A DNA stretch of 64,000 nucleotides from Paracoccaceae bacterium. GTDB lineage: Bacteria > Pseudomonadota > Alphaproteobacteria > Rhodobacterales > Rhodobacteraceae. Every line of letters begins with the position of its first letter. The stretch's first letter is position 1. The notes below the pieces were generated by a model, which worked only from the letters and a program-made list of their open reading frames with translations, was not told the origin of the DNA and did not search any database. The stretch is taken from NCBI GenBank assembly GCA_958296035.1, contig OY282431.1, positions 2,836,037 to 2,900,036 on the forward strand. Direction: 5' to 3'. This document shows, in pieces, positions 18,597-28,293 of the stretch. Position numbers and translations under genes: made by a program.

Positions 18597-19810
18597 TGGC
18601 GCGCACGGAGCCTTCGCAACAATCCGGAAGGCAGTCTCTGCTCGCTGATGAGGGAATGCTGTCCCGGCTGCAGCATGGCGAGCTGGGGTTTGTGCCGGTG
18701 ATCCTAGCCCTTGTCGTTGTATTCCTGGTATTCCATTTTGCCAACCCCTACTTTCTGACGCCGCGCAACATGTCCAACCTGACCCTGCAACTCGGCGTGC
18801 TGGGAATCATGGCACTGGGTGTGAGCCTTGTGCTGTTTATAGGCGAAATCGATCTGTCCGCCGGGTCGGTATCGGGCGCTTGCGCTGTGGTCCTGGTTCT
18901 TCTTTCCGCCAAGCTCGGAGTTCCGGGTCTGCTGGCTGCGTTCAGTGCCATTGTGGCAGGCGCTGCAATCGGCTGGATTCATGGCAAGTGCGTTACCCTG
19001 ATCGGTGCACCCTCCTTCATTGTGACATTGACCGGGCTGCTTGTCTGGCAAGGCGTACAGCGGATGCTGGTTGGCAACCAGATTGGCCAGATGTTGATAA
19101 ATGATCCCCTGATTACCAGCATTGCATCGACGTTCTTGCCAGGCTGGGCGTCGCTCGCACTGATTGCGGCGATATTGATCGCGGCAGGCGTCAAGTTCCG
19201 GCGAATATGGCGTGTCGGGACTGGTCCAGAAATGGCGACCAGGATGTACTATTTTGGGCAGGCTGCCCTCTATCCAGCCCTCGCCATCGTTATATTCATT
19301 GTCCTTTCACAGCACGCCGGCGTGCCGGTATTGCTCTTGATGCTTGTTACGCTGGCTCTGCTCCTGACCATCCTGACCGAGCACACGCCATTCGGCACAC
19401 ACATCTTCGCGGTGGGAGGAAACGCCGAGGCAGCGCGGCGTGCCGGCATCAATGTTGCCGGAATTCGGGTGATGCTGTTTTCGATGTGTTCGGCTCTGGC
19501 CGCGTTGTCCGGCATTGTTGCAGTGTCCCGGCAATACGCGGTTGACAGCAATACTGGTGGAGGAAACCTCATTCTTGATGCGATTGCAGCAGCAGTTATC
19601 GGTGGTACAAGCCTGTTTGGCGGCCGAGGGCGCATCATCGGCAGTTTGCTCGGGGCTCTCGTCATCGGCAGTGTATCAAATGGTCTTGACCTGCTTGGCC
19701 AGACCGCCAACGTCAAGTCGATCATTACCGGCCTCATTCTGTTGGCGGCTGTTTCGGTCGATATGATTGCGCGCAAACGCCGTATCCAGAGCGGTACTGC
19801 GGGCGCATAG
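18593..19810 (+). CDS. Sugar ABC transporter permease (XylH/RbsC type)
   Basis: 405 residues from ATG 18593, which overlaps the ATPase stop. It is a BPD_transp_2 permease with about ten hydrophobic segments. Family landmarks include LVLFIGEIDLSAGSVSG, FIVTLTGLLVWQG, GGNAEAARRAGI and VIGGTSLFGGRG. It forms the membrane channel for the binding protein and ATPase encoded just upstream. It ends 17 nt before the beta-glucosidase gene, which is in the same transcription unit. Confidence 0.9.
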   Translation: MMARTEPSQQSGRQSLLADEGMLSRLQHGELGFVPVILALVVVFLVFHFANPYFLTPRNMSNLTLQLGVLGIMALGVSLVLFIGEIDLSAGSVSGACAVVLVLLSAKLGVPGLLAAFSAIVAGAAIGWIHGKCVTLIGAPSFIVTLTGLLVWQGVQRMLVGNQIGQMLINDPLITSIASTFLPGWASLALIAAILIAAGVKFRRIWRVGTGPEMATRMYYFGQAALYPALAIVIFIVLSQHAGVPVLLLMLVTLALLLTILTEHTPFGTHIFAVGGNAEAARRAGINVAGIRVMLFSMCSALAALSGIVAVSRQYAVDSNTGGGNLILDAIAAAVIGGTSLFGGRGRIIGSLLGALVIGSVSNGLDLLGQTANVKSIITGLILLAAVSVDMIARKRRIQSGTAGA

Positions 19811-19827
19811 CAAGGGAGTCTATTGGG

Positions 19828-21180
19828 ATGAGTAACGAAACATCGGTGATTTTTCCGGATGACTTCATCTGGGGAGCAGCCACAGCCGCCTACCAGATCG
19901 AAGGCAGTCGAACCGTCGATGGCGGAGGAGAGTGTCTTTGGGATGAATTTGCAAGGCAGGGCGGAACACTGAATTGCGACAGCGGCGAGATCGCAGCCGA
20001 CCATTACAATCGGTATCCGGAAGATCACGCTCTCGCCAGCAATCTCGGATTGCAAAGCTTTCGCATGTCCATCAGCTGGCCGCGAATATCTCCCGATGGA
20101 TCCGCAGTGCTCAACAAGGCCGGGTTCGATCACTATGACCGGGTTCTAGACTCGCTCGCCGAGAACAATCTGACACCGATGATCACGTTGTATCATTGGG
20201 ACCTGCCCCTGGCACTGCAGCACAAGGGAGGCTGGCTGAATCGAGACACAGCCTATCGGTTTGCCGACTATGCGGCTGCGGTCACACAACATTTTGCCGG
20301 CCGTGTTCCGTTCTGGATCACGACCAACGAACCCTGGTCCTGTGCCTTTCTTGGATATGCACGGGGCCTGCATGCTCCCGGAGTGCGCGATTACAATGCG
20401 GCGGGAATTGTCGCACACAACCTCAATCTTGCCCATGGGCTAGCGGTTCCGGCCATTCGCGCCAGTGACGGAGAAGCCAGTGTTGGCGTAGCCCACTGCC
20501 TCCAGGTTATCGAGCCGTTTTCGGACCATCCGAAAGATGTCGAGGCGGCCCAAACGGTTTCGGGCGAAGCCAACGGTCTGTTTCTGGAGCCGACGCTGCA
20601 GGGCAGCTACCCGCAGCACATGTTTCCGTACCTGCCCTGTCTCGAAGACCCTGCGATTGTCAGGGAGGGCGATCTGGAGTGTATTTCGGCACCAATAGAC
20701 TTCTTGGGCCTCAACTACTACGTGCACGAAGTGGTTCGCTTCGACCGCACGATTCCGGTCACGGGCGCCTGCCGCATGGCTCCGCTCGGGCCCTTGACAA
20801 CTATAGGAAGCGGACTGCGACCGGACGGTCTCGAGAAAATCCTGCTGATGCCTCTTCGAGACTACGGTTGTCGTTTGCCTGTCTACGTCACGGAAGTCGG
20901 CTACCTGTTCAACGACTATGTCAACCCGAACGGGCGCGTGAACGATTGCGCTCGTATCAAGTATTACAACGAGGCGTTCCGGGCTGCAGCCCGGTCCATG
21001 GAAAAGGGTGTGGACTTGCGAGGCATTTACGTGTGGACGCTGCTCGACGATTTCGAATGGGATTCCGGCTACAGCTCGCGTTACGGAATCGTGTTTGTCG
21101 AATATGGATCACAGAAGCGCATCCCAAAGGACAGCGCCTATTGGCTGCGGGAAGTAATCGGACGGAACGGGCTCACTTGA
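19828..21180 (+). CDS. GH1 family beta-glucosidase (6-phospho-free type)
   Basis: The 450-residue glycoside hydrolase family 1 enzyme starts MSNETSVIFPDDFIWGAATA, with AAGGGAG upstream. The acid/base Glu lies in WITTNEPWSC. The nucleophile Glu lies in YVTEVGYLF, where the near-universal TENG is changed to TEVG. Aglycone-side motifs FRMSISWPRI and LYHWDLPLAL are present, as is the C-terminal WTLLDDFEWDSGY. It lacks a signal peptide, so it acts in the cytoplasm on glycosides imported by the adjacent ABC system. Confidence 0.9.
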   Translation: MSNETSVIFPDDFIWGAATAAYQIEGSRTVDGGGECLWDEFARQGGTLNCDSGEIAADHYNRYPEDHALASNLGLQSFRMSISWPRISPDGSAVLNKAGFDHYDRVLDSLAENNLTPMITLYHWDLPLALQHKGGWLNRDTAYRFADYAAAVTQHFAGRVPFWITTNEPWSCAFLGYARGLHAPGVRDYNAAGIVAHNLNLAHGLAVPAIRASDGEASVGVAHCLQVIEPFSDHPKDVEAAQTVSGEANGLFLEPTLQGSYPQHMFPYLPCLEDPAIVREGDLECISAPIDFLGLNYYVHEVVRFDRTIPVTGACRMAPLGPLTTIGSGLRPDGLEKILLMPLRDYGCRLPVYVTEVGYLFNDYVNPNGRVNDCARIKYYNEAFRAAARSMEKGVDLRGIYVWTLLDDFEWDSGYSSRYGIVFVEYGSQKRIPKDSAYWLREVIGRNGLT

Positions 21181-21348
21181 TCCCCCTTTCACACTGCAGA
21201 GTTTCAACCCGTAGGCTTCGGGCAGAAAGCGCAGCCGCATCACAGTCACGGTTTTACGCCTCGGGAAAATCGCTGTTTCGCCGGTAACCCGGATAATCAA
21301 TGATGCGAATTATCGTGCCGGCGGGCACCGGTCTGGACAAGCGCGTGT

Positions 21349-22461
21349 TCAGCTTGCAAGCAGGATCGCAGAACCCAGGCCACCAGCCGAGGGAATGGCT
21401 GCAAGACCTAAGCCCCGGTGTTTCGCCAATTCATGATAAAGCCTGACCGCAAGAATTGCGCCTGAGGCCCCGATCGGATGTCCTCTTGCCAATGCGCCTC
21501 CGCCCGGATTGACAATCTGCGTGGCCAGTCCCAGGCCCTCGACGCAGGCTATGGCCTGGACCGCATAGGCCTCCATGATTTCCGCTGCGCTCAGTTCATC
21601 CGCAGTAACTTTCGAATCTTGCAAAACCCGGCGCCCGGCCGTGATTGCGGCCAGACCAGGCATCGCGGGATCGCTTCCAGTGGTAACTCCGCCAACAATT
21701 TGCATCGCCTTCGATCCGGTCGAGGAAGCTACAGCCTCGGAAGCGACCAGGCAAAACGCTCCGGCATCGGCCGCAACAGCCGCCGTCGCCGCAGTTATGG
21801 AAGCTGTGAGAATTGGAGCCCGGCGACACAGGTTCTTGCTCAGGGGACGCGCGTAGGTGTCGTAGCCGATACCGGTTCCCGGTGGCGGGACAATTTCGGT
21901 TGCGTGGTGGAGTCTGGCCACAAGGGCCTTGCGGTGACTGATAACAGCCCAGTCTTCCTGGCGCTCTCTTCCGATGCCGAGATGGCACGCAAGGGCTTCG
22001 GCCGCCTCATGCATATCAGGATCGTTGTCTGGCCAGGGCGTAAATGGGGCCTGTTCAACCGGCGCATCCTCGAATCCGTCAGCCGTTGCCAGGTGGCATC
22101 TGGGACGCAACGAGTAGCTCTCAACACCCCCTGCCAGCACGGTCTCGGCCCTGCCCGACCGGATCAGGCTGTCAGCGATCAGGAGAGCATCCAGTCCGCT
22201 GGCGCATTGGCGATCGACCGTGAGCCCGGCCACATCAAGAGAAAATCCCGAATGGAGTGCCACCAGGCGGGCCGGATTGCCGCCGGGCCCCAGGACATTT
22301 CCGACAATCAGTTCGTCGACACTGTCAGGCAGCAGCCCTGCCTGCTCCAGGCAGGCCAGCGCTGCCGTCCGACCCAGTTCGTGTACCGGAACATTTCGAA
22401 GTGCGCCCCATCGCGGTGCAACCGGTGTTCGGGCAGCAGCGATGATGTACGATGGTCTCAT
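21349..22461 (-). CDS. Thiolase-family protein with an altered C-terminal active-site motif
   Basis: The 370-residue protein has the thiolase fold. The nucleophilic Cys is in DRQCASGLDA (residue about 87) and the His is in ARGHPIGASGA. The second catalytic Cys, normally in a C-x-G-G-G motif close to the end, is absent: the frame reads PSAGGLGSAI. The protein may use a different general base, may work only as a ketoacyl-CoA cleaving variant, or may be inactive. It overlaps the acyl-CoA synthetase gene by 4 nt. Together they suggest activation and thiolytic breakdown, or synthesis, of an acyl chain. Confidence 0.82.
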   Translation of the reverse strand: MRPSYIIAAARTPVAPRWGALRNVPVHELGRTAALACLEQAGLLPDSVDELIVGNVLGPGGNPARLVALHSGFSLDVAGLTVDRQCASGLDALLIADSLIRSGRAETVLAGGVESYSLRPRCHLATADGFEDAPVEQAPFTPWPDNDPDMHEAAEALACHLGIGRERQEDWAVISHRKALVARLHHATEIVPPPGTGIGYDTYARPLSKNLCRRAPILTASITAATAAVAADAGAFCLVASEAVASSTGSKAMQIVGGVTTGSDPAMPGLAAITAGRRVLQDSKVTADELSAAEIMEAYAVQAIACVEGLGLATQIVNPGGGALARGHPIGASGAILAVRLYHELAKHRGLGLAAIPSAGGLGSAILLAS

Positions 22462-23786
22462 TGTCCCTCCCGTTGTCGAGCAACGGAGTGTGCAGCAAAT
22501 TGAACCTTGCCACTGGCGGTCAGTTGGGGCGTACGGGTGTCGACCTCGATCCGTTTTGGTGCCATCAGGCCGCCGAGCCGGGTGCGGCAGTGCAAGAGAA
22601 TCTCGTCGACAGTCGGTCCGTTGTTGCCGATGCTCACCCTTGCTCCTACCACGTTACCCTTCATATCGTCCCCAATCGGAAAGGCCGCGGCACTTTCGAC
22701 CCCTGGCAGCGAGCAGATGCAATTCTCGATCTGTTCGGGATAAACAGTGACATCCGCGACCTTGAACAAGCGGTCGTTGCGCCCGAGAACCTCAAGCCGG
22801 CCATTGGCACGCCATCGACCGATATCACCCGTCGACACAAATCCGCTTTCATCGTGCAGCCTGCGAAACTCGGGCCATCCGCGACCCAGGCACAAATAAG
22901 GGCTCCTGGCCCAGATCACGCCGCAGTCACCGGATTCTTCAGCGTCACTTTCGTCTCTGAGCACAACATCCACTCCCGGATAAAGTAAACCTGTGGAACC
23001 GAAGAGTGTCGACCCGTCGTCAATTGCAATATAGCTGGTCTCGGACGTTCCATAGAAGCGGCGCAGCATGGAGCCGGGAAACAGCTTGCGTACCCCCAGG
23101 GCAGTGCGCTTGTCGAGAGGCGCTCCTCCAATCAATACCAGCCGCACCGAGGAAGCCATACAGCTTTTCCGTCTTGCAACTGTAGCCAGCAGGCGCAGCT
23201 GGGCCGGTGTAGCATAAACTACCGACACTTCGTTGGCGGCCAGTCTTGCCAGCTGCCTGTCCGCTTTCTGTCTTGCGAGAAGATGAAGATCGGCACCGAT
23301 ATGCAGTGCTTCGAGTGCTGCGTAAAAGGCGAGTGAGTGATGCAACTCTCCCAACACGGCGTAGCTGTCCTTTGCGCCGAGCGAAAAGAGGGAGCGATTG
23401 ATTTCGAAGCTGGCCAGCCAGGAACTGTGGGTACGGCGTATTCGCCGAACCGGTCCCATGCTGCCTCCACTGCAGACCTGGAACACATTGTCAGGCACCG
23501 GAAGCGTGGCCCCCGGAAGCCCGGCTGACACAGAATCGTTGCCGGCGGGATTGCGCGCATGCCGGGGCGGCATGACTGCAAACTCCATACCGACCGCAAT
23601 GGCCTGAAAGATGGACAGCAGGGTTTCAGGCCGGCCGGAATTGGCCGCAATCCGGCACTCGCCCAATTGCCCCGTTTTGGCAATCGTCGCATTAGGCGGC
23701 CCGGACCCGACATCGTCTATCATCAGTTCAAACCGACGCCCGTATACAACTGACGCAGGATGCCACTGGAACCGTTCACTGGACAT
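22458..23786 (-). CDS. AMP-dependent acyl-CoA synthetase/ligase
   Basis: About 442 residues from ATG 23786, with GGGGAG 7 nt upstream. It is an adenylate-forming enzyme with a somewhat short N-terminal domain. Motifs seen are a P-loop region CSGGSMGP (less canonical than SGSTGxPK), YGTSETSYIA, FVSTGDIGRW, the hinge LEVLGRNDRLFKVAD and the C-terminal catalytic Lys in TASGKVQFAA. It activates a carboxylic acid as an acyl-AMP, then forms an acyl-CoA. It overlaps the thiolase start by 4 nt, so the two are a coupled pair. The substrate is unknown. Confidence 0.82.
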   Translation of the reverse strand: MSSERFQWHPASVVYGRRFELMIDDVGSGPPNATIAKTGQLGECRIAANSGRPETLLSIFQAIAVGMEFAVMPPRHARNPAGNDSVSAGLPGATLPVPDNVFQVCSGGSMGPVRRIRRTHSSWLASFEINRSLFSLGAKDSYAVLGELHHSLAFYAALEALHIGADLHLLARQKADRQLARLAANEVSVVYATPAQLRLLATVARRKSCMASSVRLVLIGGAPLDKRTALGVRKLFPGSMLRRFYGTSETSYIAIDDGSTLFGSTGLLYPGVDVVLRDESDAEESGDCGVIWARSPYLCLGRGWPEFRRLHDESGFVSTGDIGRWRANGRLEVLGRNDRLFKVADVTVYPEQIENCICSLPGVESAAAFPIGDDMKGNVVGARVSIGNNGPTVDEILLHCRTRLGGLMAPKRIEVDTRTPQLTASGKVQFAAHSVARQREGQ

Positions 23787-23899
23787 TGCATTGCTCCCCG
23801 GCCATCGGGACTCTCTGCGAGCCTGAATCGTGTATGCCTGCTCTGCCACTCATAGGGTCAATGCCGACTGGCTGACAGTTGTGAAAAAATGCCGACCTG

Positions 23900-25117
23900 T
23901 CAGATCAAGCCCCGAGCCGACAGGTTTCTCATCAGCGCCGCAGCACCAAATCTCCAGGGAGGACATTCCGTGGACAATCGCACGGTGTTGGTCAGTGTAC
24001 CCAACTCACGACAACTGATCGACACCCTGTCACCAGGCTTGTGTGTAAATCCCTCTCCTGGCTGATCCCTGTCTTCTGTCGGCGCAAACAGTGTACCAAG
24101 AAACAGCATGAATCCATCGGGATATTGGTGATGGCGGCCAATTGTCTGGGCCACCAGCCGGGTCGGAGATCTGGAAATCTCGGCCATGCTGCAGGTGTCA
24201 TCCAGGCGGTAACCGTCCTTTCCCTCAATGCGCAATTTGAGGACAATGTCCCGAATGCACGCAAGGTTGAAGCCGGCATCAAACAATCTCAACATGGGTC
24301 CGATGGCACAGCTCGCGTTATTGTCCTTGGCCAGGGGCAGCAACAATGCCGAGCGTCCTTCGATGTCTCGCAGATTGACATCATTACCAAGTGTTGCTGC
24401 CTTGATGACACCGGAAGAATTGACCGCCAATACCACTTCAGGTTCAGGATTGTTCCATATCGAAGCAGAATGAAGTCCTACACTGGCTCCATGCCCGACT
24501 GCAGACAATGGCAGCGCCTTGGTAAAGACTTCTGCAAAGGGTCCGATTCCAACTTCGAGGTATTGCGACCAGAGCCCTTCGGCAATCAGCGTCTGCTTGA
24601 CCACTTCGGCGTCATCGGAGCCCGGTTCCACGTCTCGAAGGTCCTTCCCGATGCGCGCCCCAATTCGGTCGCGGATTTCGTCGGCCCTCAAGGGATCTCC
24701 CCTGGCCCGTTCCTCAATTACCCGCTCCACCATCGAGCGTGCAAAAGTGACGCCGCAGGCCTTGATTGGCTGCAAGTCACACGGAGCAAGCCAGGTGATA
24801 TCCCCGGGGAGTTTATCCACTGCACCAAGCGGAGTTCCGGGACAACTCGCCGCGAATTGTGCAGCATTGTCCTGCTCCAGCAAATCCCGCACCGTTGGTA
24901 CGGCGGAACTGGAAATATCAACCAGAATGTTGTTTCTAACGGTGACGACCGATGGTCCTGTTCCGGCCCGCTCCACCCGTCCAACCCAAGTTCCACTGGC
25001 TGCAAAGACTTGCGGTACCAATTCGCTTTCCTCCAATTGAACTGAACCAGAATACGTCGCGGGTTCGTCGAGTTCTGAAGGCTTCAATAGCACATGAATG
25101 CCGCAGTACCTAAGCAT
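23900..25117 (-). CDS. Fumarylacetoacetate hydrolase (FAH) family protein
   Basis: About 405 residues from ATG 25117; a GTG at 25162 with AAGG close by is the alternative start. It matches the long FAH-family proteins of alphaproteobacteria: ACGVTFARSMVERVIEERA, LWSQYLEVGIGPFAEVFTKA, NNPEPEVVLAVNSSG (metal-binding acidic residues), TLGNDVNLRDIEGRSALLL, HHQYPDGFMLFLGT and GFTHKPGDRV. FAH proteins hydrolyse or dehydrate 2-keto acids using a divalent metal, often in sugar-acid degradation. It follows the thiolase/synthetase pair on the same strand. Confidence 0.85.
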   Translation of the reverse strand: MLRYCGIHVLLKPSELDEPATYSGSVQLEESELVPQVFAASGTWVGRVERAGTGPSVVTVRNNILVDISSSAVPTVRDLLEQDNAAQFAASCPGTPLGAVDKLPGDITWLAPCDLQPIKACGVTFARSMVERVIEERARGDPLRADEIRDRIGARIGKDLRDVEPGSDDAEVVKQTLIAEGLWSQYLEVGIGPFAEVFTKALPLSAVGHGASVGLHSASIWNNPEPEVVLAVNSSGVIKAATLGNDVNLRDIEGRSALLLPLAKDNNASCAIGPMLRLFDAGFNLACIRDIVLKLRIEGKDGYRLDDTCSMAEISRSPTRLVAQTIGRHHQYPDGFMLFLGTLFAPTEDRDQPGEGFTHKPGDRVSISCRELGTLTNTVRLSTECPPWRFGAAALMRNLSARGLI

Positions 25118-25974
25118 GGGGTATGAATTTTGCGCAGATATCGAATTCCAGGTTGAATTCACTTGCCTTGCAAGGACGCCGGCGGGCCACCAGGTGGGAA
25201 TAGTGAAGCCACTGCCGCTTCACTTGCTGCTGAAGTCGGTCTGAGGAATGGCCCTCAAAGTTGTAAACAGGGATCCAGCGGACACGAGCACCTCCGAGGC
25301 AAGTCTGGAAATGCCCGATCAGCTTGAAGGGAATTTTCTTTGCGGCCAGCACAGCGCGAAACACTAGTGCCGACGTGCCAATGCCGATTCAGCTAGCCTT
25401 GCTTGAACAAGGCCGAGAGGTTGACAAGAACCGCAAGCACCACGGCTCGAAATCCGAAATCCCAATTTAGCTATCCCGGCACCAGGCATGACCAATCGAA
25501 TGACACCTGACATGGCAATGGGATGTCGACGAACTAGTGGCAAGGCCCACTAGAGAATTGCCACCGCCTTGCCATTACGGTCGCGACCAGAGTGTCAGTG
25601 CAATGGCAGTGTGACGGATCAGTGTGCTCCATGATCGCAAAATCGCGCCAAGGCTTGACGGTCCCGCGCCCCTGCACCATCGGTCCGAAGGCTGGATTGA
25701 CCGGTTTGATAAAACCACTGACGCCTGAATTGTCGAGTTGTCCATCGACCGCGAGCCGCCGCATGAGAATTTTGCAAGGTGAAAAGCCTGCCCGAGGTCA
25801 GATTGTTTGCCAGGGCCTGGCATCAGTTCGCATTCCCGGGAGCCTCCGGCCTGCGACAATCCTCTGAGAATTGTGGTCTTGTGTTGCATTTTGCCAAGTT
25901 TGCAGGATCAGGGAATGTGCTTGTCCGCAAGCGAAAACAAGGGCCCCTCATGGCCGTAATGCGACAAGGCCGGA
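25118..25974. other. No confident gene
   Basis: About 850 bases between the FAH gene (minus) and the DUF1643 gene (plus). A minus-strand open frame at 25110-25364 reads IPFKLIGHFQTCLGGARV and RVRWIPVYNFEGHSSDRL. It has protein-like composition, but I do not recognise it, and it may be the remnant of a lost gene. Confidence 0.35.
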
Positions 25975-26517
25975 TTGGTTAAGCGAGGTCCGTTGCCTGT
26001 GTTCTCCGAGTGCGGGAGGTACCGTTATCTGCTGTCTTGTAGCCGGGACCAAAGTTGCTGCCCAATTCTCCTCGTAATGCTTGACCCGTCACCTGCCTCG
26101 GGACTGGTATACGATCCGACGATCAGAAGGTGCGAGGCATTTGCCCGCAGTTTGAACAGTGGTCGAATTGGTGTGATCGTGATCTGCAACCTGTTTTCGC
26201 TGATCGCACCGGTATGCAAGGTGCTGAAATCGGCCGCGATGCAGATCACACGCCATGACAATGACCGATTCATTGTTGATGCCTGCCGCGGCGCGTACAG
26301 GATGATCTGCGCCCGTGCAGGTTGCGGAGCTGACGAAATTGCGCGGCGCAGGGCGCGTGAAATGATCGAATTGAACCGTATGGAGTTTTCGGGACTCCTT
26401 GAATGCCTCGGCACCAACCTCAATGGTAGCCCGACCCACCCTCTTTACCTGCCTGCAGACGCGGCCCTCGAACCATGGCGTTTGGAACTATATTGGCAAG
26501 CATCAGATCCCCCATGA
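25975..26517 (+). CDS. DUF1643 domain-containing protein
   Basis: The 180-residue protein probably starts at TTG 25975, with AAGG 5 nt upstream. The DUF1643 signature is clear: SECGRYRYLLS, ILLVMLDPSPASGLVYDPTI, RRCEAFARS, VIVICNLFSLIA, an HDNDRFI segment and the C-terminal ECLGTNLNGSPTHPLYLP. The family is cytoplasmic and of unknown function, and is often found in accessory regions. It lies 16 nt upstream of an alpha/beta hydrolase gene in the same direction. Confidence 0.78.
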   Translation: MVKRGPLPVFSECGRYRYLLSCSRDQSCCPILLVMLDPSPASGLVYDPTIRRCEAFARSLNSGRIGVIVICNLFSLIAPVCKVLKSAAMQITRHDNDRFIVDACRGAYRMICARAGCGADEIARRRAREMIELNRMEFSGLLECLGTNLNGSPTHPLYLPADAALEPWRLELYWQASDPP

Positions 26518-26533
26518 AGGCAAGGATAGGAAC

Positions 26534-27433
26534 ATGAACGGGTTTACCGGATTCACCAAGGCCAGTATCCAGACAAATGGCATTGATCTGTCGGTCCTTT
26601 GCGGCGGTAGCGGGCCACCTCTCATCCTGTTGCACGGGTTTCCACAGAACCACCGGTGCTGGGAGAGGGTCGTTGGCGATCTGGCAAGTCGCCACCTGTG
26701 CATTGTGCCGGATCTTCGAGGCTACGGTGACAGCAGCTGCCCGGCAGACGACGCCGAACACATTACCTATTCCAAGCGCACCATGGCACGCGACATAATC
26801 GGCCTGATGGATGCCATGGACATCAGGCGTTGCAGCGTTGTGGGCCATGACCGAGGCGCCAGGGTTACCTACCGGTTGGCACTCGATCATCCAGACCGCA
26901 TCGACAGGATTGTCATAGTCGAGGTCGTACCGACCGGTGAGTTCTGGAGGAGCTGGAACGCAGATATTGCGCTCGCCGGTTACCACTGGACGTTTCTTGC
27001 CCAGCCCTCACCGCTTCCTGAAACACTCATCAATGCCAATCCGAGATTCTTCATCGACTGGACACTGGCAAGTTGGACTGCCTCGGGCTCATGCAAGGTA
27101 TTTGGTTCAGATGCACTGGCCTCTTACAGGGATCAAATGGCCAATCCCCGACGTGTTGCCGCCATGTGTGCAGATTACCGTGCTGGAGCAACAAGTGACC
27201 GCCGTCTTGACGACGCCGACAAGTTGCAGGGTCGAAGGATCCAGGCACCTGTGAAGTTTGTGTGGAGCAGGAGCGGGTTTCCCGCACGGACCGGTGATCC
27301 CCTGGGAATCTGGCAGCCCTGGTGCCGGGAACTCGCGGGTGAATGTGTGTCGGAATGTGGCCATTTCATGATGGAGGAAAACCCCACCGGTTTCCTGAGG
27401 GCCTGCCATTTCTTGCTGGCCGACAGTGAATGA
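26534..27433 (+). CDS. Alpha/beta hydrolase (haloacetate dehalogenase-like)
   Basis: 299 residues from ATG 26534, with AAGGATAGGA upstream. It has the oxyanion-hole motif LLHGFPQNHRCW, PDLRGYGDS, and the nucleophile elbow VVGHDRGAR, in which Asp replaces the usual Ser. This is as in haloacetate dehalogenases and epoxide hydrolases. The catalytic His is in SECGHFMMEENP. The Asp nucleophile supports hydrolysis of a C-halogen or epoxide bond through an ester intermediate. It shares an operon with the DUF1643 gene. The exact substrate is uncertain. Confidence 0.82.
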   Translation: MNGFTGFTKASIQTNGIDLSVLCGGSGPPLILLHGFPQNHRCWERVVGDLASRHLCIVPDLRGYGDSSCPADDAEHITYSKRTMARDIIGLMDAMDIRRCSVVGHDRGARVTYRLALDHPDRIDRIVIVEVVPTGEFWRSWNADIALAGYHWTFLAQPSPLPETLINANPRFFIDWTLASWTASGSCKVFGSDALASYRDQMANPRRVAAMCADYRAGATSDRRLDDADKLQGRRIQAPVKFVWSRSGFPARTGDPLGIWQPWCRELAGECVSECGHFMMEENPTGFLRACHFLLADSE

Positions 27434-27970
27434 GTTTTTCACTATCTCGCATGTGCAGATGCAAATCGGAACAGAACCCGAACAGCGACTCCACAATGTT
27501 GTTTGTGCTTCTGTATGTCGGCCCGTCTGCAGAGATTGCTGCGGTGTGATTGCAGGGTACCCTTCACCAATCGTCGGCAAAGTCCACTTCATGAATTGTC
27601 CCAGGTTGAGCCCGGGGACAATGCCCCGAAACTGAGCGGCATGGCTCCTCCCGGATTGAACCCGCTGGTCGAAACTCTGTTTAAATGTAGTTCGGATCAA
27701 GCTACACCGCTCAGTTACCCGCCGGCAGCGTGCTGTCGGCTCAAGGGTCGTTTCTCGGAGCGGCCCTTGCACTTTGCTGGCAGTGCAAGTGAGAACGCGG
27801 TTCTATGTGGATGGCTTGAGCCTGTACTTCGGGACAATCAAAAGGACGTCATTCAGATGGCTCGGTCCGGTTCATCCGAGCAGGCTGCTGCTTCCTCCGG
27901 CCTGAACGATCGACAAGCTGCTCAATTTCACCGTTCGTATATGCGGGATATCTGACCCCGATGCGCCAGC
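27434..27970. other. No gene recognised
   Basis: About 540 bases of apparently decayed DNA between the hydrolase gene and a JAB-domain fragment. Short frames on both strands carry no recognisable motif. Confidence 0.4.
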
Positions 27971-28231
27971 CCGACCTGGACTCATGATTGCAGCGCCATT
28001 GATCCGGGTGTCATTGAACCGCGCATTCACGGATGCGAACAATTCCTTATCATTCCTGTCATCAATTTTCGAGAACTGTCCTTTGCCTCCTGGATGCGAA
28101 TGAACTGTGATTATGGACTGGCCCAACCGATCAATCTCGCCAATTCGTGCCAGCGGCAAGTGTTTTTCAAACGGTGGCAGAAGTTTGACATTTGTAGTCA
28201 CGATGGCTACGCGATCAGGCAAGGACACACC
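27971..28231 (-). pseudogene. JAB/JAMM (Mov34/MPN) domain fragment
   Basis: An open frame (27872-28321) contains a coherent stretch reading TTNVKLLPPFEKH, then IITVHSHPGGKGQFSKIDD, then ELFASVNARFNDTRINGAAIM. This is the JAMM metalloprotease core (H-S-H ten residues before D) as found in bacterial JAB proteins linked to ThiF/E1-like enzymes. The upstream part carrying the conserved Glu, and any partner E1 domain, are missing, so this is a relic. Such proteins remove ubiquitin-like conjugates and occur in defence operons such as CBASS-related systems. Confidence 0.65.
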
Positions 28232-28293
28232 AATCAGGTGTTGGAGGTTCTCGTAGCGTGGCCACGCTACGCCGGTGAAGGGGCACACTGTTC

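Noticed and set aside
27107-27772. Minus-strand 221-codon frame partly antisense to the alpha/beta hydrolase gene
   Set aside because: Composition and motif content are those of an antisense shadow; the hydrolase is clearly coding.
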